A stretch of DNA of 9,493 nt from an uncultured Ignavibacteria bacterium (GTDB lineage: Bacteria; Bacteroidota; Ignavibacteria; Ignavibacteriales; Melioribacteraceae). The stretch's first letter is position 1, and each line of letters starts with the position of its first letter. The translations under genes and the position numbers were made by a program. Where the stretch lies: the NCBI GenBank assembly GCA_937930275.1, contig CALGLM010000366.1, forward strand, positions 1 to 9,493. Direction: 5' to 3'. Below, one piece after another: positions 1 through 6,670 of this stretch. Below the pieces are notes generated by a model. It ran no database searches, was not told the DNA's origin, and was given only the letters and a program-made list of their open reading frames with translations.

Positions 1-45
1 CCACCGAGATCTACACTCTTTCCCTACACGACGCTCTTCCGATCT
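1..45 (+). other. Illumina TruSeq read-1 adapter (artefact)
   Basis: The first 45 bases match the 3' part of the Illumina TruSeq universal (P5/read-1) adapter and end in the characteristic CGCTCTTCCGATCT. This is library DNA, not genome. The apparent TTG start codon at 45-47 of the downstream open frame uses the last adapter base and is therefore artificial. The reverse complement of the same 45 bases closes the contig at 9449-9493. Confidence 0.98.
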
Positions 46-1490
46 TGATAAAACTAATGGCAAAAGACCCTATAGTATTTGCGATGGCAAATCCTGATCC
101 GGAAATTAAATATGATGTTGCAAAAGCTGCAAGAGAGGATGTATTAATGGCAACGGGTAGAAGCGATTATCCAAATCAGGTTAACAATGTACTCGGATTC
201 CCGTTTATTTTTAGAGGCGCTTTGGATGTTAGAGCAACAGTAATTAATGAAGAAATGAAGATGGCCGCAGTAAAAGCATTAGCAAGATTGGCTAAGGAAA
301 AAGTACCGGATGTTGTTATTAGTGCTTACGGCGGTAAAGATTTTTCGTTCGGAAGAGAATATATCATTCCAAAACCTTTTGACCCAAGAGTACTTTGGAA
401 TGTTGCACCGGCAGTTGCCAAGGCTGCAATTGATAGCGGCGTAGCACGGGTTATGATTACCGACTGGAAAGAATATGAAGAACATCTTAAAGAAAGATTG
501 GGATACAGCCAGGAGTTAATAAGAGTAATTACTCATAAAGCTATGCAAAATACAAAGAAAATTGTTTTTCCGGAAGGAGAAGAAGAAAAAATAATAAGAG
601 CTGCACACATAATTGCAGGCGATAACATCGGAAAACCAGTTTTGTTGGGAAATGAAGAAATAATCAAAAAGAAAATGGTTGAATTGAAGTACAATCCCGA
701 AGAAATTGAGATTAGAGATCCGAGAACATGTACCAAAAGAGAGAAATTTGCGGAAGAATTTTTTAGAAACAGACAAAGAAAAGGAATAACAAAAAAAGAA
801 GCAAATAAATTATTACATCAAAGAATTTATTACGGTTCTATGATGGTTGCTGCAAACGAAGCCGATGCACTTGTAGGCGGTTTAACTACTCATTATCCTC
901 AAACAATTAAACCGGCATTGCAATGTGTAGGCGTAAAAAACAAAGGTGATTTAGTTTGCGGATTGTACATTGTAATTCTTAAAAGAAGAGTTCTGTTTTT
1001 TGCAGATACAACGGTTAATATTGATCCTAATGCCGAAGAACTTGCAAAGATAGCGATTACAACGGCTGAAACAGTAAAAAGTTTTGAAATTGAACCGAGA
1101 ATTGCTATGCTTTCATTCAGTAATTTTGGTAGTGTTAATCATCCTGAAAGCAATAAAGTAAGAGAAGCTTTACAAATAATTAAAACAGAACGCCCCGATT
1201 TAATTGTTGACGGCGAAATGCAAGCTGATACTGCAGTTGTACCAAAGATAGCAGAAGAAGAATTTCCGTTCAGCTTAATTAAAGGAGATGCAAATGTATT
1301 AATTTTCCCGAACTTAAGTGCCGGTAATATAGCTTACAAATTATTTGAAAGATTAACAGACGCTACAGTTATTGGTCCTATATTAATGGGAATGAGAAAA
1401 TCTATTCATGTTTTACAGCGCGGTGCAAGTGTTGATGATATTGTAAATATTTCGGCAATTGCCGCAGTTGAATCTTTACGTAATAAATAG
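46..1490 (+). CDS. maeB: NADP-dependent malic enzyme, C-terminal part with fused phosphotransacetylase-like domain (5' truncated)
   Basis: MaeB-type malic enzymes oxidatively decarboxylate L-malate to pyruvate and CO2 with reduction of NAD(P)+, in the cytoplasm. About 480 residues remain. MaeB proteins are usually about 750-760 residues, so roughly the first 280 are missing, including the malic N-terminal catalytic domain and the start of the NAD-binding fold. Numbering from position 45, residues 1-150 are the end of the malic NAD-binding domain: [10 protein letters not shown] (12-21), [20 protein letters not shown] (39-58), and [13 protein letters not shown]. Residues 170-480 form a phosphotransacetylase-like domain: [26 protein letters not shown] (355-363), and [17 protein letters not shown]. 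The SFSNFGS sequence is the form seen in MaeB fusions. True Pta enzymes have a Lys in the matching SxxKGS stretch, so this domain is more likely a regulatory acetyl-CoA sensor than an active enzyme (family knowledge). The gene stands apart from the downstream operon and ends in its own terminator. The first complete genomic codon is at 48; no natural start is in the window. Confidence 0.95.
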
Positions 1491-1506
1491 TATATATTTT
1501 TAATTT

Positions 1507-1555
1507 TTTCCCTCTTTTTATTTATTAACTAACTAAAAAGAGGGAATTTTGTTTT
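1507..1555 (+). terminator. Rho-independent terminator after maeB
   Basis: A perfect 12-bp inverted repeat, TTCCCTCTTTTT (1508-1519) and AAAAAGAGGGAA (1535-1546), encloses an A/T-rich loop. An A-T pair at 1520/1534 extends the stem to 13 bp. The stem is followed at once by TTTTGTTTTT. It lies about 17 bp after the maeB stop codon. Because the left arm is itself preceded by a T run and holds a T5 tract, the reverse strand has A tracts rather than a U tract after the stem, so the element reads as a terminator for the + strand. Confidence 0.9.
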
Positions 1556-2047
1556 TAAAAGTGTAACTTATAATGTACTTATATTGATAAAAGATAGTGT
1601 TATTTATGTAAAAGTTTGATAAATAAAATTTTGGCAGTTTAAGTAATAAAAAATAGATGAAAAATAATTCCTTTGATTAATAGTTTTTAACCATTAAAAA
1701 CTATTGGAAATAAAGAAGTGAGATGAATAAATTATTCATATTTTTTTTTGAGTTGCCGATTAACAAATTACTGACTAATAAACAAAATATAAACTTATTT
1801 ATCAGAAGTTAAGTATATATAATTATTTTGAGTAATTTATAGATTAAGACCCTATTAAAATACCCCAAAAAATATTTTTTATTATATATAATAATTGTAA
1901 ATTATATTATTAAATTTTCTATCTTAAAATTTTGGTGTTAAAATTAGCAAAGAAAGGGAAGTATATTCCTTTTATTTAAATGTTAATTATTATAAATAAT
2001 GGTATATTTAAATTTTAAATTAAAATTATTTGGTAAATATTATATCT
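1556..2047. other. AT-rich intergenic region upstream of the polysaccharide operon
   Basis: About 490 bp with no convincing gene. It must carry the promoter and leader of the operon starting at 2048, since the previous transcript terminates at 1555 and the next genes are contiguous. Visible structure: a 12-bp hairpin at 1679-1705; an ATGAATAA-A-TTATTCAT palindrome at 1723-1739 followed by T9; an A6-TA-T6 palindrome at 1867-1880; and a nearly pure A/T stretch at about 1867-1920. I looked for a sigma-70 pair and for the Bacteroidota TTTG / TAnnTTTG pair. I found no pair with both boxes and correct spacing, so no promoter is assigned. Confidence 0.7.
1679..1705. repeat. Perfect 12-bp inverted repeat (hairpin or operator candidate)
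   Basis: AATAGTTTTTAA (1679-1690) and TTAAAAACTATT (1694-1705) are exact reverse complements separated by only CCA. In RNA two G-U pairs (1677/1707 and 1678/1706) would lengthen the stem to 14 bp. No T run follows on either strand, so it is not a standard terminator. It could be a dyad operator for the operon starting about 340 bp downstream, a structured leader element, or chance in AT-rich DNA. Function unknown. Confidence 0.55.
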
Positions 2048-3178
2048 ATGAAAAAAATAATGATAATTTTTGGTACAAGACCTGAAGCCATAAAAATGGC
2101 TCCGGTAATTGACGTACTGAGACGAGAAAAAGAGATTGAAACCGTTGTTTGTTCAACCGGGCAACATCGTGAAATGCTTAAACAAGTATTGGAAATATTT
2201 AATATTGAAATAGATTTTGACTTAGATTTAATGCGTGCAAATCAAGATTTGTTTGATATATCGGTAAATTCGTTAAATAAACTAAAAGAAGTTTTGACAG
2301 AGCACACCCCCGATATTTTAATGGTACAAGGAGATACAAGTACGGCATTTATTTCGGCTCTTGCTGCATTTTATAAACGAATAAAAATTGCTCATGTAGA
2401 AGCAGGTTTACGCAGTTATAATATTAACAGTCCATATCCTGAAGAAGCAAACAGAAGATTTATTTCGGTAATTAGCGATTATAATTTTGCCCCGACTGAA
2501 GATGCAAAACAAAATTTAATTAAGGAAGGATTTGAAAAAGAAAAAATATATGTTACCGGAAATACTGTTGTTGATGCATTACATATGGTTAAAGAAAAAC
2601 TAAATAATTTAGAGTTAAGTGCTAAAAACGAATATGAACTAAATAATTCGTTTGGGGAAAACTTATTTGCAAAACCGTTTATTTTAGTTACAATGCATAG
2701 ACGAGAGAAGTTTGGAGATGAATTTAAAAGTGTTCTTAAAACATTAAAAGAGATTGCGTTACAAAGACCGGAATATAATTTTATTTACCCCGTTCATTTA
2801 AATCCGAATGTTCAAGTACCCGTAAATGAAATATTAAAAGGTGTAAAAAATATAAAACTAATACCGCCGCAAGATTATTTTAAGTTTATATATTTGATGA
2901 GTAAATGTTTGTTTATTATGACCGATAGCGGGGGAGTACAAGAAGAATGTTTTGTTTTTGAAAAACCGGTTATAGTATTGCGTGATGTTACGGAAAGAAA
3001 TGAAGCTATTAAAGCCGGATATGCATTTTTAGTTAGCAGCAACGAAAAGTTAATTAAAGAAAAATTCTTTGAGATTGAAAATAATCTTAAAAACGGGTAT
3101 AATTATTTCAATTGTGAAAATCCTTTCGGCAACGGTAAATCGGCTGAAATAATTAAGGAAATATTATTAAACAATTAA
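2048..3178 (+). CDS. wecB: UDP-N-acetylglucosamine 2-epimerase (non-hydrolysing)
   Basis: Interconverts UDP-GlcNAc and UDP-ManNAc in the cytoplasm, giving the precursor for ManNAc or ManNAcA residues in surface polysaccharides. From ATG 2048 the protein is 376 residues, the normal length for the family, and starts MKKIMIIFGTRPEAIKMAPV, the classical WecB N-terminus. Other family motifs are VQGDTSTAF (93-101), HVEAGLRS (116-123), PEEANRRF (131-138), TGNTVVDA (170-177), MHRRE (216-220), and TDSGGVQEE (292-300). The residues matching the E. coli catalytic set (Asp95, Glu117, Glu131, His213) are present as D96, E118, E132 and H217, so the enzyme looks active. The frame stays open to a TTG at 2030, but that would add six residues ahead of the usual start and has no ribosome binding site, so ATG 2048 is preferred, although it also lacks a clear one. 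This is the first gene of the operon. The usual partner wecC (UDP-ManNAc dehydrogenase) is not in the window. Confidence 0.95.
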   Translation: MKKIMIIFGTRPEAIKMAPVIDVLRREKEIETVVCSTGQHREMLKQVLEIFNIEIDFDLDLMRANQDLFDISVNSLNKLKEVLTEHTPDILMVQGDTSTAFISALAAFYKRIKIAHVEAGLRSYNINSPYPEEANRRFISVISDYNFAPTEDAKQNLIKEGFEKEKIYVTGNTVVDALHMVKEKLNNLELSAKNEYELNNSFGENLFAKPFILVTMHRREKFGDEFKSVLKTLKEIALQRPEYNFIYPVHLNPNVQVPVNEILKGVKNIKLIPPQDYFKFIYLMSKCLFIMTDSGGVQEECFVFEKPVIVLRDVTERNEAIKAGYAFLVSSNEKLIKEKFFEIENNLKNGYNYFNCENPFGNGKSAEIIKEILLNN

Positions 3179-3179
3179 T

Positions 3180-4307
3180 ATGATAAAAGATAGAATTATT
3201 ATTGTTTTTGGTGATGATTGGGGTAGATACCCAAGTACATTACAGCATATAATGAAAGAGCTGATTAAATATAATAAATTAGTTTGGATTGGTTCTTTAG
3301 GCTTACGAAAGCCAAAATTTAGTATTTTAGATATTAAAAGGATATTAGAAAAACTAAAAAACATGTTTGTTAAAAAGCAAGTGACAAAAACAGATGAAAA
3401 TATTACAATAGTTCACCCTTTTATTCTGCCCTTTCATAATATTTGGTTAGTAAGATATTTTAATAAAAATAATATTGTTAAAGCAATAAATGCAGCCGTA
3501 AAAAAATATACTGATAAAAAACCTTTATTAATAACATCTCAACCAATAGTAGCCGATGTAATTAAATCCTTAAATTTAACATCCTCGCATTATTTTTGTT
3601 TAGATGATTATTCACAATTTGAAGGTGCGTACAAGATTATATTAAACCTGGAAAAAGAACTTTTAAATACTGTAGATTCAAGTTTTTCTGTTTCTGATAT
3701 ACTTGTAAAGACGAGAATACCAAAAAACGGCGAAAGTTATTTTTTACCTCAAGGGGTAAATATTAGCCACTTTAAATATTCCGAAAGAGAAGTGAATAAA
3801 ACTCCGGTTATTGGATTTTTCGGATTATTAAGTGAATGGGTAGATCTAAATTTAATTATTAGTTGCGCTAAAGCTTATCCGCATTATAAATTTTTGATAA
3901 TCGGAAGAAATTCGGTTGATGTAAGCTTATTAAAGGGGATATCTAATCTTGAGTACATTGGAGAAGTGCCGTATAATAAGCTGCCGGATATTGCAGCTTC
4001 GTTTGATGTCGGAATGATTCCGTTTGTTGTTAACGAGCTAACGGTTGCTTGCAATCCCCTTAAATTATTGGAATATTTTTCAATGGGTATTCCTGTCGTT
4101 TCTTCAAATTTACCGGAAGTAGCAAAATTTGGAGATACTGTTTATATTGCAAATAATAATATGGAATTTATTGAATTAATAGAAAATGCAGTTAAGAATT
4201 ATTCAGTAGAAAATAATAGAATTAGAAGAGAAGTAGCCGAAAGATACTCTTGGAGTGCAATTGCCGAAAATATTTCAAATGTTATTTTAAAATTAGAAAA
4301 TAAATGA
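3180..4307 (+). CDS. GT-B fold glycosyltransferase (GT4-like), acceptor and donor unknown
   Basis: 375 residues, predicted cytoplasmic or peripheral, with no membrane segment. The C-terminal half has the features of GT-B nucleotide-sugar enzymes: LPQGVNISHF (189-198) at the interdomain hinge, VIGFFGLLSEWVDLNLI (210-226), FLIIGR (238-243), and NPLKLLEYFSMGIPVVSS (292-309), where the K-x2-E spacing resembles the GT4 donor-binding loop. The N-terminal half begins with IIIVFGDDWGRYPSTLQHI (6-24), a Rossmann strand and loop that should bind the acceptor. It is less conserved than the C-terminal half, and I cannot name a characterised relative with confidence. The start ATG follows the wecB stop by one base, with no close ribosome binding site, which suggests translational coupling. 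It probably adds one sugar during assembly of the repeat unit (inference). Confidence 0.85.
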   Translation: MIKDRIIIVFGDDWGRYPSTLQHIMKELIKYNKLVWIGSLGLRKPKFSILDIKRILEKLKNMFVKKQVTKTDENITIVHPFILPFHNIWLVRYFNKNNIVKAINAAVKKYTDKKPLLITSQPIVADVIKSLNLTSSHYFCLDDYSQFEGAYKIILNLEKELLNTVDSSFSVSDILVKTRIPKNGESYFLPQGVNISHFKYSEREVNKTPVIGFFGLLSEWVDLNLIISCAKAYPHYKFLIIGRNSVDVSLLKGISNLEYIGEVPYNKLPDIAASFDVGMIPFVVNELTVACNPLKLLEYFSMGIPVVSSNLPEVAKFGDTVYIANNNMEFIELIENAVKNYSVENNRIRREVAERYSWSAIAENISNVILKLENK

Positions 4308-5467
4308 CAGATACTTTTATTTATATTTTTTATATTTTGTTGTTTATTCCCGTAAACAGCTTTATTTTATACCCTTTTGTTATTTTTATAATATCAAAGT
4401 TTGTAAAAGCAGTAAATTATAATAAAGATAATTTGCCCAAAGTTTCATTATTAATTGCGGCATACAACGAAGAAAAAGTTATTGAAGAAAGATTAAAAAA
4501 TATTGCTTCTCTTGATTATGATTTTTCAAAAATAGAAGTACATATAGGAAGTGATTACAGTAGTGATAGAACTAATGAAATATTACTAAAAAAACAAAAT
4601 GAATATCACTGGTTAAAAATACACCTATTTAAAGAAAGAAGAGGAAAAGCTTCGGTATTAAATGATTTAATTAAATTGGCAAATTATGATATCGTAGTGT
4701 TTAGCGATGCAAATACCGAGTTTAAGAAAGATGCTTTAAAAAATTTAGTTTATCAGTTTCAAGAAGAAAAGATTGGCGGAGTTTGCGGGAAACTTATATT
4801 AACCGAAGATGAAGTTGAAAAAACAGAAAGCGTTGAAGAACGAAAATACTGGTTATACGAAACTGTTATAAAAGAAAGTGAGAGTAACTTAGGTTTATTA
4901 TTTGCCGCTAACGGAGGAATTTTTGCAATTCGTAAAAAGCTATTTGAACAGATTCCGATTAAAAAAGCAGTGACCGATGATCTGTTTATATCTTTAAGCG
5001 TTATAGGAAAAGGTTATAAGTTTGTATATGCCAAAGATGCATGTGCTGTTGAATCTGTCGGTAAAGATGTTACTACAGAATTTAAAAGAAAAGTCCGTTT
5101 TTCGGCAACCAATTTTCAAACAATGACTTTATGTTTTAGAAGTATTATTAGGCAAGGTTTATTAATAAGTTATGCCTTTTTTTCTCATAAAATTAGTCGT
5201 TGGTTTTTACCTTTTAACTTAATTTTACTGTATTTGTTTAGTGTATTATTGTTTGGTAAATCTATTATTATAAATAACTTATTTTATTTACAAAGTTTAT
5301 TTTATTTATTGGCTTTATTAGGCTATATAGGAACAAAAATTAGAGTGAAATTTTTCTTGTTTTCACTTCCATATTTTTTTGTTATTGCCAATATTGCGGT
5401 TATTAAAGGCTTTTTTAAGTTTTTAAATAAAAAACACTCGGTAATTTGGGAATCTACAAAAAGGTAA
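4304..5467 (+). CDS. Membrane-anchored family 2 glycosyltransferase
   Basis: 387 residues. An N-terminal hydrophobic segment (about 4-31) is followed by a cytoplasmic GT-A/GT2 domain: KVSLLIAAYNEEKVI (46-60), GSDYSSDRT (82-90), RRGKASVLND (112-121), the metal-binding SDANTEF (134-140, a D-x-N form of D-x-D), AANGGIFAIR (201-210), and TDDLFIS (224-230) with the likely catalytic Asp. KRKVRF (261-266) stands where processive GT2 enzymes have QxxRW, so this is a degenerate version. Three hydrophobic segments at about 300-320, 324-343 and 349-370 form a C-terminal membrane bundle. This layout resembles hyaluronan/cellulose-synthase-like and IcaA-like GT2 proteins, but the weak QxxRW leaves processivity open. 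The start ATG overlaps the previous stop (ATGA), so the two genes are probably translationally coupled. Confidence 0.88.
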   Translation: MTDTFIYIFYILLFIPVNSFILYPFVIFIISKFVKAVNYNKDNLPKVSLLIAAYNEEKVIEERLKNIASLDYDFSKIEVHIGSDYSSDRTNEILLKKQNEYHWLKIHLFKERRGKASVLNDLIKLANYDIVVFSDANTEFKKDALKNLVYQFQEEKIGGVCGKLILTEDEVEKTESVEERKYWLYETVIKESESNLGLLFAANGGIFAIRKKLFEQIPIKKAVTDDLFISLSVIGKGYKFVYAKDACAVESVGKDVTTEFKRKVRFSATNFQTMTLCFRSIIRQGLLISYAFFSHKISRWFLPFNLILLYLFSVLLFGKSIIINNLFYLQSLFYLLALLGYIGTKIRVKFFLFSLPYFFVIANIAVIKGFFKFLNKKHSVIWESTKR

Positions 5468-5470
5468 TAT

Positions 5471-6652
5471 ATGTATGATTATATTGTTATAGGTGCCGGA
5501 ATTATCGGTTTGGCAACAGCAATGTTGCTTAAAGAAAAATATCCCAATTCTTCTTTACTTGTAATTGAAAAAGAAGATTCTGTTGCAAAACATCAGACGG
5601 GGAACAATAGCGGAGTTATCCATTCAGGAATTTATTATAAACCGGGTAGCTTAAAAGCAAAAAATTGTTCGGAAGGATATAAATTACTTCTTGAGTTTTG
5701 TGATAAAAACAATATTAGTTATGATATTTGCGGAAAAATTATAGTAGCAACTAACTCAAATGAAGTAAATAAACTATTGGATTTATACGAACGAGGCATT
5801 AAAAACGGTTTACAGGGGTTAAAGCTGCTAAATGAAGACGAAATAAAGCAATATGAACCTTATGCAAAAGGAATAAAAGCAATTTATGTTCCTCAGACCG
5901 GAATAATTGATTATACTAAGGTTTCTCTTGCATATTTAAGAAAAATTAAAGAAAAGAACGGTGAAATCGTATTTAATCAAAAAGTAGAGTCAATTAATAA
6001 AGCAGAAGAATTTGTAATAATAAAAACTAATAAAGATACGTATAAATGTAAAAAATTGATTACTTGTGCCGGTTTATATAGTGATGAAATTGCAAATATG
6101 ACCGAAAAAAGTATTGATTTTAGGATAATTCCTTTCCGAGGGGAATACTATTCCTTAAAGGAAAATGCAAAAAGCAAAGTTAAAAATTTAATTTATCCCG
6201 TACCTGATCCCGCTTTTCCTTTTTTAGGAGTTCACTTTACAAGAAGGATAAACGGTGAACGAGAAGCAGGTCCAAATGCTGTTTTGGCATTAAAAAAAGA
6301 AGGATACAGAAAAAGTGACTTTAGTTTTAATGATACTTTTAATATTTTTGCATGGAAAGGATTTAGAAAAGTTATCGGGAAGTATCTTTTTATGGGATTA
6401 GGGGAGTACTATAGGTCTTTTAATAAATTTGCATTTACAAAAGCGTTGCAAAAACTTGTACCTGATATAAATATCAAAGACTTAAGTTCGGGAGGTAGCG
6501 GGATACGAGCCCAAGCATGTTCGATTGACGGAAGTTTGTTGGATGATTTTTATTTTATTAAATCACCCGGAGTAGTTCATGTTTGTAATGCTCCTTCACC
6601 GGCGGCTACTGCATCGCTGGCTATTGCAAAGTATATAATAAATAATTTGTAA
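5471..6652 (+). CDS. lhgO: FAD-dependent L-2-hydroxyglutarate oxidase family protein
   Basis: LhgO oxidises L-2-hydroxyglutarate to 2-oxoglutarate, passing electrons from FAD to oxygen or the quinone pool; it acts at the inner face of the membrane. The 393-residue protein has a full DAO-type fold: dinucleotide motif GAGIIGL (8-14), E33 at the end of strand 2 for the FAD ribose, HQTGNNSGVIHSGIYY (41-56), FRGEYY (222-227), the LhgO-typical GPNAVLALKKEGY (267-279), GIRAQ (344-348), and NAPSPAATASLAIA (373-386) closing the FAD site. The length is near that of the family (about 400-420). AAAAAGG at 5458-5464 gives a ribosome binding site six bases before ATG 5471. It sits inside a polysaccharide operon, three bases after a glycosyltransferase gene. 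It could be ordinary metabolite repair carried along, or a family member acting on a polysaccharide-related hydroxy acid. The family call is firm; the substrate is not. Confidence 0.88.
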   Translation: MYDYIVIGAGIIGLATAMLLKEKYPNSSLLVIEKEDSVAKHQTGNNSGVIHSGIYYKPGSLKAKNCSEGYKLLLEFCDKNNISYDICGKIIVATNSNEVNKLLDLYERGIKNGLQGLKLLNEDEIKQYEPYAKGIKAIYVPQTGIIDYTKVSLAYLRKIKEKNGEIVFNQKVESINKAEEFVIIKTNKDTYKCKKLITCAGLYSDEIANMTEKSIDFRIIPFRGEYYSLKENAKSKVKNLIYPVPDPAFPFLGVHFTRRINGEREAGPNAVLALKKEGYRKSDFSFNDTFNIFAWKGFRKVIGKYLFMGLGEYYRSFNKFAFTKALQKLVPDINIKDLSSGGSGIRAQACSIDGSLLDDFYFIKSPGVVHVCNAPSPAATASLAIAKYIINNL

Positions 6653-6659
6653 AATATTT

Positions 6660-6663
6660 AAGG
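6660..6663 (+). promoter_or_regulatory. Ribosome binding site supporting the TTG start at 6671
   Basis: AAGG at 6660-6663, preceded by T, lies seven bases before TTG 6671. The next in-frame ATG comes at about codon 63 and would delete the first two membrane segments. The site therefore supports TTG as the real start. Confidence 0.6.
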
Positions 6664-6670
6664 TATTATT

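Noticed and set aside
279..776. Antisense open frames within maeB (279-485, 516-776 and 533-736, minus strand)
   Set aside because: Their translations are F/S/I/C-rich with no domain, and they mirror a well-conserved coding strand; they are shadows of maeB.
1867..1880. A6-TA-T6 palindrome as a possible terminator or operator
   Set aside because: A pure A/T palindrome in a nearly G/C-free stretch is weakly paired and likely compositional.
1624..1935. Direct repeat TAAAATTTTGG at 1624-1634 and 1925-1935, considered as a regulator or promoter box pair
   Set aside because: Only 11 A/T-rich bases, about 300 bp apart, with no matching -10/-7 box at the right spacing downstream of either copy; expected by chance in this composition.
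2030..2047. TTG start at 2030 for wecB, adding six residues (MVNIIS)
   Set aside because: There is no ribosome binding site before it. The family typically begins at the MKKIMIIFGTRPEA segment, which gives exactly 376 residues from ATG 2048.
1491..2047. tRNA, riboswitch, CRISPR array or JUMPstart/ops element in the intergenic region
   Set aside because: No cloverleaf, repeat-spacer pattern or GGCGGTAG core was seen; the region is mostly A/T runs.
3167..3364. Minus-strand 65-aa open frame over the wecB/glycosyltransferase junction
   Set aside because: It is hydrophobic low-complexity translation of AT-rich antisense DNA, with no support as a gene.
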